Shown here: one piece after another, positions 17,544 to 27,249 of the stretch
Layout: every line of letters starts with the position of its first letter
How positions within the stretch are numbered: the stretch's first letter is position 1
Assembly: GCA_021648145.1 (NCBI GenBank)
Contig: JAKITI010000001.1
Location: 62,001 to 126,000, forward strand
Direction of reading: 5' to 3'
Length of the DNA: 64,000 nucleotides
From: Gammaproteobacteria bacterium
Lineage (GTDB): Bacteria; Pseudomonadota; Gammaproteobacteria; JAADGQ01
Position numbers and translations under genes: made by a program
Notes under the pieces: generated by a model
The model's input: only the letters and a program-made list of their open reading frames with translations
Told to the model about the DNA's origin: nothing
Database searches by the model: none

Positions 17544-19333
17544 CGCTTTCAAAAAACAGATTGGCAATAGATAAATTAGAGCGTCGAAAATTTGATACTT
17601 TAGTGATCGGCGCAGGCGGCGGTGGATTGCGTGCCGCTATGCAGATGGGCGAGACGAGCGCGGATGTAGCGGTTGTTTCAAAAGTATTCCCTACACGCTC
17701 ACATACCGTTGCAGCTCAGGGTGGTATCAATGCGGCACTGGCTAATGTTGTGCCCGACAGTTGGCACTGGCACATGTACGATACAATTAAAGGCAGTGAT
17801 TATTTAGGTGATCAAGATGCCATTGAGTATATGTGCCGCGCTGCATCACGGCTTGTAATCGAGCTGGAACACGCGGGTGTTCCTTTTTCACGCCTGGAAG
17901 ATGGCTCTATTTATCAGCGCCCCTTTGGTGGGCAAAGCCAGAACTTTGGGGGTGAACAAGCGGCTCGAACATGCGCTGCGGCAGACCGTACAGGCCATGC
18001 TATTTTGCACACGCTGTACCAACAAAATATTCGAGTAAAAACTCATTTTTTTGATGAATATTTCGCGCTGGATCTGATTAAGAGTGAGGAAGATGAAATT
18101 CTTGGCGCAGTCGTTATGTCGATTGCGACAGGGGAAGTGTTGATCATTGAAGCAAAAACCACGTTGTTGGCCACAGGGGGAGCAGGTCAAATTTTTCGCA
18201 CCAATACCAATGCCATGATTAATACGGGTGATGGTTTGGCGATGGCTTTACGAGCTGGTATTCCATTGCAGGATATGGAATTTTTTCAGTTCCATCCGAC
18301 TGGCATTGCTGGCAAAGGAATGTTGATCAGTGAAGGTGTTAGGGGTGAAGGTGGGTATCTCGTTAATTCAGAAGGTGAGCGTTTTATGGAGCGCTACGCA
18401 CCCCATGCAAAAGATTTGGCCAGCCGGGATGTGGTGAGTCGTGCAATTTTTATGGAAGTTCAGGAGGGGCGTGGTTGTGGCTCGGGTAAAGATCATGTTT
18501 TGCTCAAACTTGATCATTTAGATGCCGAAGTGATTCGCAAACGTCTGCCCGGTATTCGTGATATGTCGATGACGTTTATGAATATTGACCCGATTGAAGC
18601 GCCAATACCCGTCTACCCAACAGCTCACTATACGATGGGTGGAATTCCGACAAATCGTCACGGTCAGGTGGTTGTGCCTATGAAACATGGTGCAGAAGAG
18701 CCGGTGCCAGGGTTATATGCTGTTGGGGAGTGCGCCTGTGTCTCTGTGCATGGAGCGAATCGCCTGGGAGGAAACTCTCTATTGGATATTGTTGTTTTTG
18801 GTCGTGCAGCAGGCAGCCATATTACCGATTATTTGAAAGAGCACCGATATCATAAGCCACTCAATAATGAGAGTGTTGAGAAGGCTTTGGAGCGATTGGC
18901 TCGCTGGGATCAAGAGGGTGATGGCGAGAGTATTGATAGCTTGCGAAATAGATTGCAACAAACCATGGAAAAATATTGTGGTGTCTTTCGCACAGATGAG
19001 ATTTTAAAAGAAGGCGTTGAAAAAATTTCCAAAATTGCAGCTGATCTGGATGGAGTCTATTTAACCGATCACAGTCAAGTTTTTAATACGGCTCGAATTG
19101 AAGCACTAGAGCTGGAAAATTTGATCGAAAATGCATTGGCGACTGTGATCTCCGCACAGGCTCGAACGGAAAGTCGTGGAGCACATTCACGTATTGATTA
19201 CCCTGAGCGGGACGATGAACATTGGCTTAAACATAGCCTTTATTTTAAAGAGGGGCGGAAGCTGGATTACAAACCTGTACGTATGAAACCACTCACAGTC
19301 GAAAGTTTTCCCCCTAAGCCCCGAGTCTATTAA
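17540..19333 (+). CDS. sdhA: Succinate dehydrogenase flavoprotein subunit
   Basis: 597 residues from the ATG at 17540, preferred over an upstream in-frame ATG at 17507 that would sit inside sdhD. Flavoprotein motifs: [12 protein letters not shown] (dinucleotide fold), [14 protein letters not shown] (His that binds FAD covalently), [20 protein letters not shown] (substrate site) and the catalytic Arg in SRDVVSRAI. It oxidises succinate to fumarate in the TCA cycle and passes electrons to SdhB. Normal length, no defects. Confidence 0.97.
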   Translation: MTLSKNRLAIDKLERRKFDTLVIGAGGGGLRAAMQMGETSADVAVVSKVFPTRSHTVAAQGGINAALANVVPDSWHWHMYDTIKGSDYLGDQDAIEYMCRAASRLVIELEHAGVPFSRLEDGSIYQRPFGGQSQNFGGEQAARTCAAADRTGHAILHTLYQQNIRVKTHFFDEYFALDLIKSEEDEILGAVVMSIATGEVLIIEAKTTLLATGGAGQIFRTNTNAMINTGDGLAMALRAGIPLQDMEFFQFHPTGIAGKGMLISEGVRGEGGYLVNSEGERFMERYAPHAKDLASRDVVSRAIFMEVQEGRGCGSGKDHVLLKLDHLDAEVIRKRLPGIRDMSMTFMNIDPIEAPIPVYPTAHYTMGGIPTNRHGQVVVPMKHGAEEPVPGLYAVGECACVSVHGANRLGGNSLLDIVVFGRAAGSHITDYLKEHRYHKPLNNESVEKALERLARWDQEGDGESIDSLRNRLQQTMEKYCGVFRTDEILKEGVEKISKIAADLDGVYLTDHSQVFNTARIEALELENLIENALATVISAQARTESRGAHSRIDYPERDDEHWLKHSLYFKEGRKLDYKPVRMKPLTVESFPPKPRVY

Positions 19334-19334
19334 T

Positions 19335-20030
19335 ATGCGCTTTTCAATTTATCGTTACAATCCGGAAAAAGACGAAGCACCTTATATGCAAGAGTATGAG
19401 CTGAAAGATGTTCGCTCTGACATGATGTTGCTTGAAGCGCTGTTGAAATTGAAAGAGCAGGATGAATCGCTTGGTTTCAGGCGCTCATGTGGTGAAGGTG
19501 TTTGTGGCTCAGATTCGATGAATATCAATGGTCGAAATGGCTTGGCCTGCATTACACCGCTATCAAGTTTGAAAGAGCCTGTAGAGGTTCGCCCTTTGCC
19601 AGGTGCTCCTGTGATTCGTGATCTTATTATTGATATGGATACGTTTTACAAACAATATCGTGCCACAAAGCCCTATTTAATGACTAAAGATCCACTGCCT
19701 GAGGTTGAGCTTAAACAAACGCCTAAAGAACGGGATCGGCTGGATGGATTATATGAGTGTATTTTGTGTGGCTGTTGCTCGATGTCATGCCCGTCATTTT
19801 GGTGGAACCCTGATAAATATTTAGGGCCTGCGGCACTATTGCAGGTGTCACGGTTTTTAGAGGATAGTCGTGATCAGATGGCTGAAGAGCGGCTTAGCAA
19901 TCTGGATGGCCCGTATAAATTATTTCGTTGTCATACTGTGATGAACTGTGTCGATGTCTGCCCTAAAGGGTTAAATCCAGCCAAAGCCATCGGGCACGTT
20001 AAGAAAAAAATGCTGAAGCATTCATTGTGA
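19335..20030 (+). CDS. sdhB: Succinate dehydrogenase iron-sulfur subunit
   Basis: 231 residues. The N-terminal 2Fe-2S ferredoxin domain has RRSCGEGVCGSDSMNING and a following Cys in LACITPL. The C-terminal domain has the 4Fe-4S and 3Fe-4S ligands in CILCGCCSMSCPSFWW and CHTVMNCVDVCPKGLNP. It carries electrons from SdhA FAD to the quinone in SdhCD. Starts one base after the sdhA stop. Confidence 0.97.
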   Translation: MRFSIYRYNPEKDEAPYMQEYELKDVRSDMMLLEALLKLKEQDESLGFRRSCGEGVCGSDSMNINGRNGLACITPLSSLKEPVEVRPLPGAPVIRDLIIDMDTFYKQYRATKPYLMTKDPLPEVELKQTPKERDRLDGLYECILCGCCSMSCPSFWWNPDKYLGPAALLQVSRFLEDSRDQMAEERLSNLDGPYKLFRCHTVMNCVDVCPKGLNPAKAIGHVKKKMLKHSL

Positions 20031-20051
20031 TTTTCCTGACAGGAATATAAT

Positions 20052-20177
20052 GTGAGTGAAAATACAGAAAAAATAGATCCCAATACAATTGATAGCCTAG
20101 ATGAACTGCTTGATTATGTGCATCATGTTGGGAAACTCAATCAAAAGCCAATTTTCAGAATCGAAGAATACAGTTAA
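20052..20177 (+). CDS. 41-residue hypothetical protein or truncated gene after sdhB
   Basis: A GTG start at 20052 with AGGA about 8 nt upstream opens 41 codons ending at 20177. The product is acidic at first (SENTEKIDPNTIDSLDELL) and ends DYVHHVGKLNQKPIFRIEEY-S. It lacks the features of SdhE. The helical start followed by an abrupt end after a conserved-looking GKLNQKPIFRIEEY stretch suggests either a genuine microprotein or the N-terminal remnant of a longer gene whose remainder is gone. I do not recognise the family. Confidence 0.4.
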   Translation: MSENTEKIDPNTIDSLDELLDYVHHVGKLNQKPIFRIEEYS

Positions 20178-20260
20178 TATTTAGCGGGTCTTTTAATGGT
20201 GCACTGATGTTGAGTATCCGTTATTACTAATCAATGACTTGCGATAAGCCAACAAAGAGA

Positions 20261-20299
20261 CGTGTCGTGCAGAGTGTGACTACCAAGAGGCACGATATG
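20261..20299 (+). other. Long-loop stem upstream of yaaA
   Basis: Positions 20261-20270 pair with 20290-20299 (10 pairs, two of them G-U, core TCGTGC/GCACGA) around a 19-nt loop. It lies about 34 nt before the yaaA start in a 155-bp spacer without other features. It could be an mRNA leader structure. No conservation evidence is available. Confidence 0.25.
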
Positions 20300-20332
20300 A
20301 TTATGTTTTGAATTTTAGCCACGAGCTTTTTT

Positions 20333-21103
20333 ATGTTATTAGTAATTTCACCCGCGAAAACCCTTGATTATGATACGAGCCCTCAAACATCTGAATATTC
20401 TATTCCAGACTATTTAGATGAGGCTGAAATGTTAATTAACCGAGTAAAAGAATACTCTCAGCCTGAAATTATGGAGTTAATGGTTGTAAGTGAAAAAATT
20501 GCCAGGTTAAATTTTGAACGCTTTAAAACATGGCGTATGCCCTTTACACCTAAAAACTCAAAACAGGCTGTGCTGGCTTTTAAAGGTGATGTTTATTCTG
20601 GGCTTGATGCAGAAACATTTTCTGCAAAAGATTTTGAGTTTGCGCAACAACATTTGCGTATTTTATCAGGGCTGTATGGTTTGCTTAGGCCGCTGGATTT
20701 GATGCAACCTTATCGTTTGGAAATGGGGCGCAAGATTGATAATGATCGAGGTAGAAATCTGTATGAGTTCTGGCGTAATGTTGTGACAGAGGGTATTAAT
20801 GCACAGCTAAAAAAAATGGGGTCTAATATTCTGGTTAACCTTGCATCCAATGAGTATTTCAAGGTGATTAACACCAAAATCCTTAACGCAGAACTGATCA
20901 CACCAGCCTTTAAAGATTATAAAAATGGCCAATATAAAATGATGGGTGTTTATGCTAAAAAAGCACGTGGACAGTTCAGCCGCTTTGTCATTAAAAATCA
21001 ATTAGAAGAACCGAGTGAACTTAAAAATTTTAATGTCGATGGTTATCAATTCAATGAAGAGTTGACGGCTGGAAACAGCTGGGTTTTTACTCGAAAAAAT
21101 TAA
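20333..21103 (+). CDS. yaaA: Peroxide stress protein YaaA (DUF328)
   Basis: 256 residues, full length for the family. It opens MLLVISPAKTLDYD and carries the conserved segments FKGDVYSGLDA, LSGLYGLLRPLDLMQPYRLEMG, LVNLASNEYF and KKARGQFSRF. In E. coli YaaA lowers intracellular free iron and protects DNA during H2O2 stress, and the structure has a DNA-binding helix-hairpin-helix-like fold. Monocistronic here; a good stem-loop follows at 21155. Confidence 0.95.
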   Translation: MLLVISPAKTLDYDTSPQTSEYSIPDYLDEAEMLINRVKEYSQPEIMELMVVSEKIARLNFERFKTWRMPFTPKNSKQAVLAFKGDVYSGLDAETFSAKDFEFAQQHLRILSGLYGLLRPLDLMQPYRLEMGRKIDNDRGRNLYEFWRNVVTEGINAQLKKMGSNILVNLASNEYFKVINTKILNAELITPAFKDYKNGQYKMMGVYAKKARGQFSRFVIKNQLEEPSELKNFNVDGYQFNEELTAGNSWVFTRKN

Positions 21104-21154
21104 TGATTTGAATTCAGGTGGCTAAATAGTGCTATAACGGTCTGTTTTTTTACT

Positions 21155-21181
21155 TCATTTGTGCCGCAATCGCACAAATGA
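21155..21181 (+). terminator. Stem-loop downstream of yaaA
   Basis: A perfect 10-bp inverted repeat, TCATTTGTGC (21155-21164) and GCACAAATGA (21172-21181), with a 7-nt loop. It is followed by GGCTTTTAATG, which contains a short T-run. It lies about 50 bp after the yaaA stop, so it probably ends the yaaA transcript, although the T-tract is weak. Confidence 0.45.
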
Positions 21182-21329
21182 GGCTTTTAATGAGTATAAG
21201 ATCGCCTAAGGTGCAAAAGCAGTTACGCACCTCTTATTATTATCTAGGCAAAGATCGTAAAAGGAAGAACGCTCCAAAGCCATAAAAATCAGCCATATTA
21301 CATTCAGCTGATTTGAAGGTTAAGACGTA

Positions 21330-22412
21330 ATGAATTTATTCTTCAGGTTTTTTCTTGGTACGCTATTATTAATGAGCATCCCCATGCACTCTCATGCGGA
21401 AAGGAACTTTACCTTTAACTTCAACTCGGCTGACCCTGATTTTGGTGATGATCCGCTTGTCGACGTTCGCTGTAATCGACCCAATGAAAGCAATGCAGGT
21501 TGTGGGGGTGGCATGATGAGCTGGGGTGTTGATGATGGTTCAACTTTCTTGCAAGAGTATTTTGAAGTTGATGGTGAGCTTTATTACCACATTGTTGTTG
21601 GTTCGCCGGAGCAGGGCTTTGCCCAAGAAACTTATACCAAAGTCGGCTCTAATGTTTATTGGGGGAGCGGAGGCGGCATGATGGGAGGCGGTGCAAATCG
21701 ACCCATTTTAACCTCTCCCAGCAAAGGTGATGGTAGCTGTGGTGGTGGTATGGGAGGAATGGGAGGGGGAGGTAACTTTATCAGTAACTGCAATGCAGGT
21801 GATCCGCTTGGTCTTAAAGGGAATGATAACCTTTTTACAGGCAACGCAACCGGCAACCCTTCCAGAACTATTATGTATCAGGTTTTAGGTGGAAGCTGGG
21901 ATGCTGTCACTGAAACCTGGGAATGTAAAGAGAGCGATGACTATTGCCAGGAGTTTATTAAAGACTCTTTTGAATACAAACCAAAACTTACGCAAACGAT
22001 CAATGATGAAGAAGAAAATATGCTGACCTACTTTGAGTTTGACATGAGCAACAGCACTTATGCAGAGAAAGATAAAGTTGCCAGCACCATAAACACACTG
22101 ATAATTACTGACCCTGACATGCCCATGGGAATGGAAAAAGAGGGTGATTTTGACTTTGCCGAATTTACCAACCAAGCCAACAAACCAGGTTCTAATTCAA
22201 CGCTCACTGCGGGCATGTATACATTCACTCCTGGCAGTGAAGATTTTGCTGGCGGCCAAGATGTAGATGCCAATGCCTATGATTACATTGATGGTGATTT
22301 CAACCTTGATCAGGACTGGACACTCTATTACGATCCAGAGCAAAACAATTACGGAGTCGGTGGGGGAGGAAACACGGGCGGCGGTGGCATGATGGGCGGG
22401 GGAAGAAGGTAA
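21330..22412 (+). CDS. Secreted Gly/Met-rich protein of unknown function
   Basis: 360 residues. A clear signal peptide (hydrophobic core FFLGTLLLMSIPM, cut after S-H-A near residue 24) precedes an acidic, aromatic-rich mature protein. Gly/Met clusters recur: CGGGMMSWG (about 53-61), SGGGMMGGG (about 112-120), CGGGMGGMGGGG (about 134-145) and a C-terminal GGGGMMGGGRR. Cysteines occur in pairs around two of them. Between lie YFEVDGELYYHIVVG, YTKVGSNVYW and an Asp/Asn-rich end. No membrane anchor, lipobox or sorting tail was seen. Gly/Met clusters with Cys could bind soft metals such as Cu(I), or be structural. Monocistronic, convergent with rlmKL. Not recognised. Confidence 0.65.
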   Translation: MNLFFRFFLGTLLLMSIPMHSHAERNFTFNFNSADPDFGDDPLVDVRCNRPNESNAGCGGGMMSWGVDDGSTFLQEYFEVDGELYYHIVVGSPEQGFAQETYTKVGSNVYWGSGGGMMGGGANRPILTSPSKGDGSCGGGMGGMGGGGNFISNCNAGDPLGLKGNDNLFTGNATGNPSRTIMYQVLGGSWDAVTETWECKESDDYCQEFIKDSFEYKPKLTQTINDEEENMLTYFEFDMSNSTYAEKDKVASTINTLIITDPDMPMGMEKEGDFDFAEFTNQANKPGSNSTLTAGMYTFTPGSEDFAGGQDVDANAYDYIDGDFNLDQDWTLYYDPEQNNYGVGGGGNTGGGGMMGGGRR

Positions 22413-22413
22413 G

Positions 22414-24621
22414 TCAGCCCCTTGGTTTGATCTCCCAACAGTTGTGAATCTTGCTATTACGTGAAAAATCTTTTGGAATCGTTTGTTGAGTAATATCTTT
22501 AATCATCAAATCACTCAGCGCTTCATGATCCATTTTGAATTTTCTAAAGTTATTTGAAAATATCAGTGTGCCATCGGCAGTCAATAAGTGAGCGGCTTGT
22601 TTGATTAATTCAACGTGATCCTTTTGAATATCAAAATTACGCTCCATGCGTTTGGAAGTAGAAAATGTGGGCGGATCAAGAAAGATTAATCCGTAACGAT
22701 TCCATACATTGCTCTCTCCATACTTTTCTTCTAGCCATTGCAGGCAGTCTGTTCGAATGAATGAGTGGTTGGTTTTATCAAAACCATTCAACTCCATGTT
22801 CCGTTTTGCCCACTCATAGTAGGTTTTTGACATGTCAATTGTTGTGGTTGATTTTGCGCCACCCATGGCGGCGTGAACGCTGGCACTGCCCGTGTATGCA
22901 AATAGATTTAATACGCGCTGATTTGCCGCCAGTTTGCCGATCAGGCTGCGGGTTATTCGGTGATCAAGAAACAGCCCGACATCCAGGTAGTCTGTAAAAT
23001 TAACTAAAAATCGGCATGGACCTTCAGTGATCTCAATAAAATTTTCATCAGAGGCTTGTTTTTCATATTGTGCATTGCCTTTTTGGCGACGGCGGACTTT
23101 GAAAAACAGTTGCTCCATTGGAATTTCTAATAGTCCAGGCAATACTGCGAGCGCTTCACGTAAACGGGTCTTGGCTTTAGCTGGGTCAATGGTTTTGGGG
23201 GCTTCGTATTCCTGGACGCAGATTCGTTTTTTGCCATTCACATCATGGAACAGGTCAATTGCTAATGAATATTCAGGTAGATCCGCATCATAAATTCGAT
23301 AACAAGTGATACTTTCACGCGTTGCCCATCGTTTCAGTGTTTTCATGTTTTTGCGAAGGCGATTGGCAAACATTTGCGCGCCGTCACTGAGCTCTTCCGG
23401 TTTTGCCGGTTTTGGCATCGAGACACCGCCCGATAGAACGGGGCGTTCGATAAACCACTTTTCTTGCAGGTCAAACCTAAGCAGTTTGCAAGGCAGTGCC
23501 CCATTAAAAAGAGGATGTTGTTTGTGAGGACGCATTCCCATACGTTTAGCGAGATCAGGGTTCCCCGTAAATACGGCCGCTTGCCAGCCTACAAAATGCT
23601 CTTTTAACTTGTCGCCCAGATCGGCATATAAAACAGTCAGCTCTTCAATTTCACCCAAGCGCTCACCATAGGGTGGGTTGACAATGAGCAGGCCGGCCTG
23701 AGCACCCGCTGGAGCTTCTAACACAGATAGGTCACGTTGAAGAATATGGATGTCATTAATCAAGCCGACTGCATCAACATTTTCAATAGAGGCACGGACT
23801 GATCGACGATCTGTATCAAAGCCAAATATACTTGGCTTTTCTTTTAACTGGCCTTGATCACGGCGATCTAGAGCTTCGTTGCGTAACGTTTGCCAAAGTG
23901 GCGCATCATGTTTTTTCCAGCCGGTAAAACCAAAAAAGTCACGTTCCAGACCGGGTGCAATATCCATGGCTATGAGCGCCGCTTCAATAAGAAATGTGCC
24001 TGAGCCGCACATTGGATCAAGCAATGAGCCACCTTTTTGTGAAATTTCTGGCCAACCCGCGCGTAATAAAAGTGCTGCAGCCAGGTTTTCTTTCAAAGGG
24101 GCTTTGATGTTTTCAATCCGATAGCTGCGTTTATGAAGGCTATCGCCGGAAAGATCAATACTGACATTCGCCTGATCTCGATTCAGATGTACATTAATAC
24201 GCAGATCAGGCCGGTGGGTGTCAATTGATGGGCGCTCATTGCAGCGGTCTCGAAACTGATCGACAATCGCATCTTTGACTTTCAACGCAGCAAAATGGCT
24301 GTGGGTAATGCGTGAACTTGAAAGGTTGAAATCAATCGCCAACGTATCATAAGCACTCATATGTTCAGACCAGTCGATCTCTTGAATATTTTCATAGAGT
24401 GCTTCGGGCGTTGGTGCGTGAAAATTGACCAGAGGCAGTAAAATTCTATTTGCAGTACGTGACCAGAGGCAGGCGCGATAGGCTGTTTCCAGTGTTCCCT
24501 CAAATAAAACACCTGCGGGCTGTTCCTTGAGGTTTGTGGCTCCAAGTGTTTTTAGTTCATCAAATAAAAGCGAAGCAACGCCCTTGGGCGCAGTGGCGAA
24601 TAGTGGGAAAGTTGAGGTCAT
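22414..24621 (-). CDS. rlmL: Bifunctional 23S rRNA methyltransferase RlmKL (m2G2445 / m7G2069)
   Basis: 735 residues, the gammaproteobacterial fused form. An N-terminal THUMP domain is followed by the RlmL methyltransferase (SAM motif LLDPMCGSGTFLIEAALIA, catalytic VNPPYGERLG). The C-terminal RlmK half follows (SAM motif LNLFAYTGSASVHA, catalytic LDPPTFSTSKRM). It modifies 23S rRNA during large-subunit assembly. The stop lies next to the convergent secreted-protein gene; the PerM-type gene is 6 bp upstream on the same strand, so the two may be cotranscribed. Confidence 0.96.
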   Translation of the reverse strand: MTSTFPLFATAPKGVASLLFDELKTLGATNLKEQPAGVLFEGTLETAYRACLWSRTANRILLPLVNFHAPTPEALYENIQEIDWSEHMSAYDTLAIDFNLSSSRITHSHFAALKVKDAIVDQFRDRCNERPSIDTHRPDLRINVHLNRDQANVSIDLSGDSLHKRSYRIENIKAPLKENLAAALLLRAGWPEISQKGGSLLDPMCGSGTFLIEAALIAMDIAPGLERDFFGFTGWKKHDAPLWQTLRNEALDRRDQGQLKEKPSIFGFDTDRRSVRASIENVDAVGLINDIHILQRDLSVLEAPAGAQAGLLIVNPPYGERLGEIEELTVLYADLGDKLKEHFVGWQAAVFTGNPDLAKRMGMRPHKQHPLFNGALPCKLLRFDLQEKWFIERPVLSGGVSMPKPAKPEELSDGAQMFANRLRKNMKTLKRWATRESITCYRIYDADLPEYSLAIDLFHDVNGKKRICVQEYEAPKTIDPAKAKTRLREALAVLPGLLEIPMEQLFFKVRRRQKGNAQYEKQASDENFIEITEGPCRFLVNFTDYLDVGLFLDHRITRSLIGKLAANQRVLNLFAYTGSASVHAAMGGAKSTTTIDMSKTYYEWAKRNMELNGFDKTNHSFIRTDCLQWLEEKYGESNVWNRYGLIFLDPPTFSTSKRMERNFDIQKDHVELIKQAAHLLTADGTLIFSNNFRKFKMDHEALSDLMIKDITQQTIPKDFSRNSKIHNCWEIKPRG

Positions 24622-24627
24622 AATGAT

Positions 24628-25704
24628 TTATAAAGTTGATTTTGAAGAGGGCGGAACTTGAGTGTGAGCGGCTTCTTCTGAGTCGGCAGTTCCTAGCAAT
24701 ACGGCAAGCCAGTGTGTTTCATCTCGGCTATCAAGTGCAATTTTTATAGTCATTGTTAACGGTACTGAAAGAAACATTCCTACAGGTCCCAATACCCATC
24801 CCCAAAATACTAACGATAAAAATACAACTAATGGTGATAAGCCTAATCCACGCCCCATGAAGCGCGGCTCCAATATATTTCCCACAACAACGTTGACAAC
24901 CAAAAAGCCAATTGCTGTACTGATGGCAGCGCCAGTTCCTAGCTGAACTAATGCAAGTAATATGACGGGAATGGCCGCAATAATTGAACCAATATTGGGA
25001 ACAAAATTGAGCATAAATACCAGCAATCCCCAAAGAAGAGGGTAGTCTACGCCAATAATAACAAGCCAAAGAGTGATTAAAACAGCGGTCAGAAGGCTGC
25101 TAATACTTTTAATAGCCAGGTAATTTTTTACTGTCGAGGTGAATTTTTGGAATGGGATGAGTGAATCTTTTTGATCGCCTAGTGCAATACGCAGCTTTCT
25201 TGGGAAGCTGGATGTTTCAAACAGAATAAAAACAACAGTGAGCAAAATCAAAAAGACATTCCCTAAAGCGCCCCCGAGGCCATTGAGTGTTTGAGCCGCC
25301 AGCTTCATTGCAACAGCGGGGTCAAATGCAGTGGTTAACACCTCCAACGATATTTCAAAACCGAAACTTTCAGCCCACACTCTTGCTTGTGTCATCTGCT
25401 CGGTGAGGCGCTCCTGATAAAAGGGTAGGTCGGCCGAAAAACTTTTAAGTGAAGACCCGACCAGAGCACCCAATCCGAACACAACGATAATGACACTTGT
25501 GATAACAACGATCATGGCGAGTGAGCGGGGGAGCCCCCGATCTTCTAACCAAAATAGAGGCGGCGCACTGATGATGGCAATAAATATAGAGAGCAAAAAA
25601 GGGATGATAATAGGTTTGGCCGCCTGCATTCCAGCCACAACAATGACGAACGCAGCGATATAAAGTAATACAGGAATTCCCGCAGTATATTTGAGTTGTG
25701 CCAT
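24628..25704 (-). CDS. AI-2E family (PerM/YdiK-type) inner membrane permease
   Basis: 358 residues with about seven membrane helices. A first pair of helices (about 10-80) is followed by a soluble helical section (about 85-150). The conserved core contains LLWGLLVFMLNFVPNIGSII and a C-terminal LEPRFMGRGLGLSPLVVFLSL, the signature of this family. Members include TqsA (AI-2 export) and Na+/H+ antiporter-like proteins, so the substrate is not assignable. It lies immediately upstream of rlmKL. Confidence 0.88.
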   Translation of the reverse strand: MAQLKYTAGIPVLLYIAAFVIVVAGMQAAKPIIIPFLLSIFIAIISAPPLFWLEDRGLPRSLAMIVVITSVIIVVFGLGALVGSSLKSFSADLPFYQERLTEQMTQARVWAESFGFEISLEVLTTAFDPAVAMKLAAQTLNGLGGALGNVFLILLTVVFILFETSSFPRKLRIALGDQKDSLIPFQKFTSTVKNYLAIKSISSLLTAVLITLWLVIIGVDYPLLWGLLVFMLNFVPNIGSIIAAIPVILLALVQLGTGAAISTAIGFLVVNVVVGNILEPRFMGRGLGLSPLVVFLSLVFWGWVLGPVGMFLSVPLTMTIKIALDSRDETHWLAVLLGTADSEEAAHTQVPPSSKSTL

Positions 25705-25957
25705 TTTTCTATCTTTTACTCTTAGGGTTTACTTGTTTTAGTGATTGATCTGCTGAAGCGAATAATGAATCAATTCGCCACAATAAGGAAGTATGAAAGG
25801 GTTTGTTAATTACTCAAGAAAGAAAATCAAAGCTCGTTTTGTTGTTTTGTTATACAGTAAAGTCTATAACTTAAGTTGCATACGGTGCTTGCTCAATATG
25901 GCAGGCTATGTTTTGTTATAAATCTGTTTTTGACGTATTAAGCTGGGGAGCTAGGTA

Positions 25958-26905
25958 TTGGAGTATAAAGATTACTACAAAATTATGGGGGTTGAGCGTA
26001 CAGCCAGCCAGAGTGATATCAAAAAGGCCTATCGTAAACTGGCACGTAAGTTTCATCCCGATGTGAGTAAAGAGACGAATGCTGAGGAGCGCTTCAAGGA
26101 GGTCGGTGAGGCTTATGAAGTGCTGAAGGATCCTGAAAAACGGGTCGCTTATGATCAGTTGGGTGCCAACTGGAAGGCGGGGCAGGATTTTAATCCTCCA
26201 CCAGACTGGAACCAGGGCTTTGAGTTTCATGGGGGTGGTTTTACTCAGGCTGATGCTTCCAATTTCAGTGATTTTTTTGGTTCACTTTTTGGGGACGGTT
26301 TTGCCGCAGGAGGGCATGCGCGTGATCCTCACTTCAATATGCGCGGTGAAGATAGTTATGCCAAGGTTGTTATCGACCTTGATGATACATTTCACGGTGC
26401 CAGCCGTACCATTACGTTACGTCATACTGTCATGGGTGCTGATGGCCGACCTCATCTGGAGAATCGCTCTCTTAATGTTCGCATTCCCAAGGGTGTGTAT
26501 CAGGGGCAGCATATTCGTCTTGCAGGTCAGGGAGATCCCGGCGCAGGTCAAGGCAAGGCGGGGGATCTCTATCTTGAAGTCGAATTCAGACCACATCCGT
26601 TTTATCGGGTCGATGGACGGGATATTTATCTTGATCTGCCGATTGCTCCATGGGAGGCTGCTTTGGGTGCCTCGGTCAATGTGCCTACCCCAGGGGGCAA
26701 AGTTCAGTTAAAGATTCCTGGTAACTCCAAATCTGGAGCCAGAATGCGCCTGAAAGGGCGAGGAATTCCTGGTAAAGCTGCGGGTGATCTATATGTGGTG
26801 CTGCAGCTCGCTCTACCACCGGCAAGCAGTGATGAAGCCAAGGCGTTATATAACGAAATGGCGCAGAAACTGGCCTTCAATCCACGCGCTACATTGGGAG
26901 TTTAA
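25958..26905 (+). CDS. cbpA: CbpA-type DnaJ co-chaperone (curved-DNA-binding protein)
   Basis: 315 residues. J-domain at 1-70 with HPD at 33-35, a Gly/Phe-rich linker with [12 protein letters not shown], then the two-part DnaJ C-terminal substrate domain without the zinc-finger region, as in CbpA. It stimulates DnaK ATPase; CbpA of E. coli also binds curved DNA in stationary phase. TTG start at 25958 is supported by GGGGAG seven nt upstream and by the [11 protein letters not shown] alignment. First gene of cbpA-cbpM-trxC. No heat-shock promoter consensus was seen in the 253-bp divergent spacer. Confidence 0.93.
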   Translation: MEYKDYYKIMGVERTASQSDIKKAYRKLARKFHPDVSKETNAEERFKEVGEAYEVLKDPEKRVAYDQLGANWKAGQDFNPPPDWNQGFEFHGGGFTQADASNFSDFFGSLFGDGFAAGGHARDPHFNMRGEDSYAKVVIDLDDTFHGASRTITLRHTVMGADGRPHLENRSLNVRIPKGVYQGQHIRLAGQGDPGAGQGKAGDLYLEVEFRPHPFYRVDGRDIYLDLPIAPWEAALGASVNVPTPGGKVQLKIPGNSKSGARMRLKGRGIPGKAAGDLYVVLQLALPPASSDEAKALYNEMAQKLAFNPRATLGV

Positions 26906-26907
26906 AA

Positions 26908-27249
26908 ATGACTGTAGAATCCTATCTGTTTAGTGGCAACATCGTTGAAGAGGAGCTTGAATTTACTTTGGTGGAGCTCAGCCATGCCTGCGCCGTCAAT
27001 GCTGAATGGCTCATTATGTTAGTGGAAGAGGGTGTGCTGGAGCCACAACAGCAGACAAAATCTGAGTGGCGCTTTAGTGGCCCCACGTTAAAGCGTATAC
27101 GTACCGTGCAACATTTGCAGCGTGATCTTGGCGTTAATCTGGCGGGTGCGGCACTGGCGCTGGATCTGCTGGGAGAAGTTGACCGCTTGCGGGCACGGCT
27201 AGCAGTGTTGGAGGAACCTATGATGAATAGAAGGGGTGAATCAATATGA
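26908..27249 (+). CDS. cbpM: CbpM-type chaperone modulator (MerR-like)
   Basis: 113 residues, 2 bp after cbpA. It has the MerR-like helix-turn-helix layout FTLVELSHACAVNAEWLIML, then the RTVQHLQRDLGVNLAGAALALDLL helix common to CbpM, and a short C-terminal helix. In E. coli CbpM binds the CbpA J-domain and blocks both DnaK stimulation and DNA binding. The stop overlaps the trxC start by 4 bp. Confidence 0.9.
   Translation: MTVESYLFSGNIVEEELEFTLVELSHACAVNAEWLIMLVEEGVLEPQQQTKSEWRFSGPTLKRIRTVQHLQRDLGVNLAGAALALDLLGEVDRLRARLAVLEEPMMNRRGESI

Noticed and set aside
20052-20177. Possible SdhE (flavinylation factor)
   Set aside because: Too short and lacks the RRGM-type motif of SdhE, although the position after sdhB invited the idea.
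20178-20332. Possible small RNA or tRNA
   Set aside because: A long-loop stem is present, but no tRNA arms or CCA-type end and no terminator with T-run.
25705-25957. Heat-shock promoter for cbpA
   Set aside because: No CTTGAA/CCCCAT-type pair at the right spacing could be found.
26151-26711. 186-codon frame on the plus strand overlapping cbpA
   Set aside because: It lies wholly inside cbpA in another frame; the translation is rich in Val/Leu/Cys/Arg without motifs, and cbpA is a well-conserved protein.
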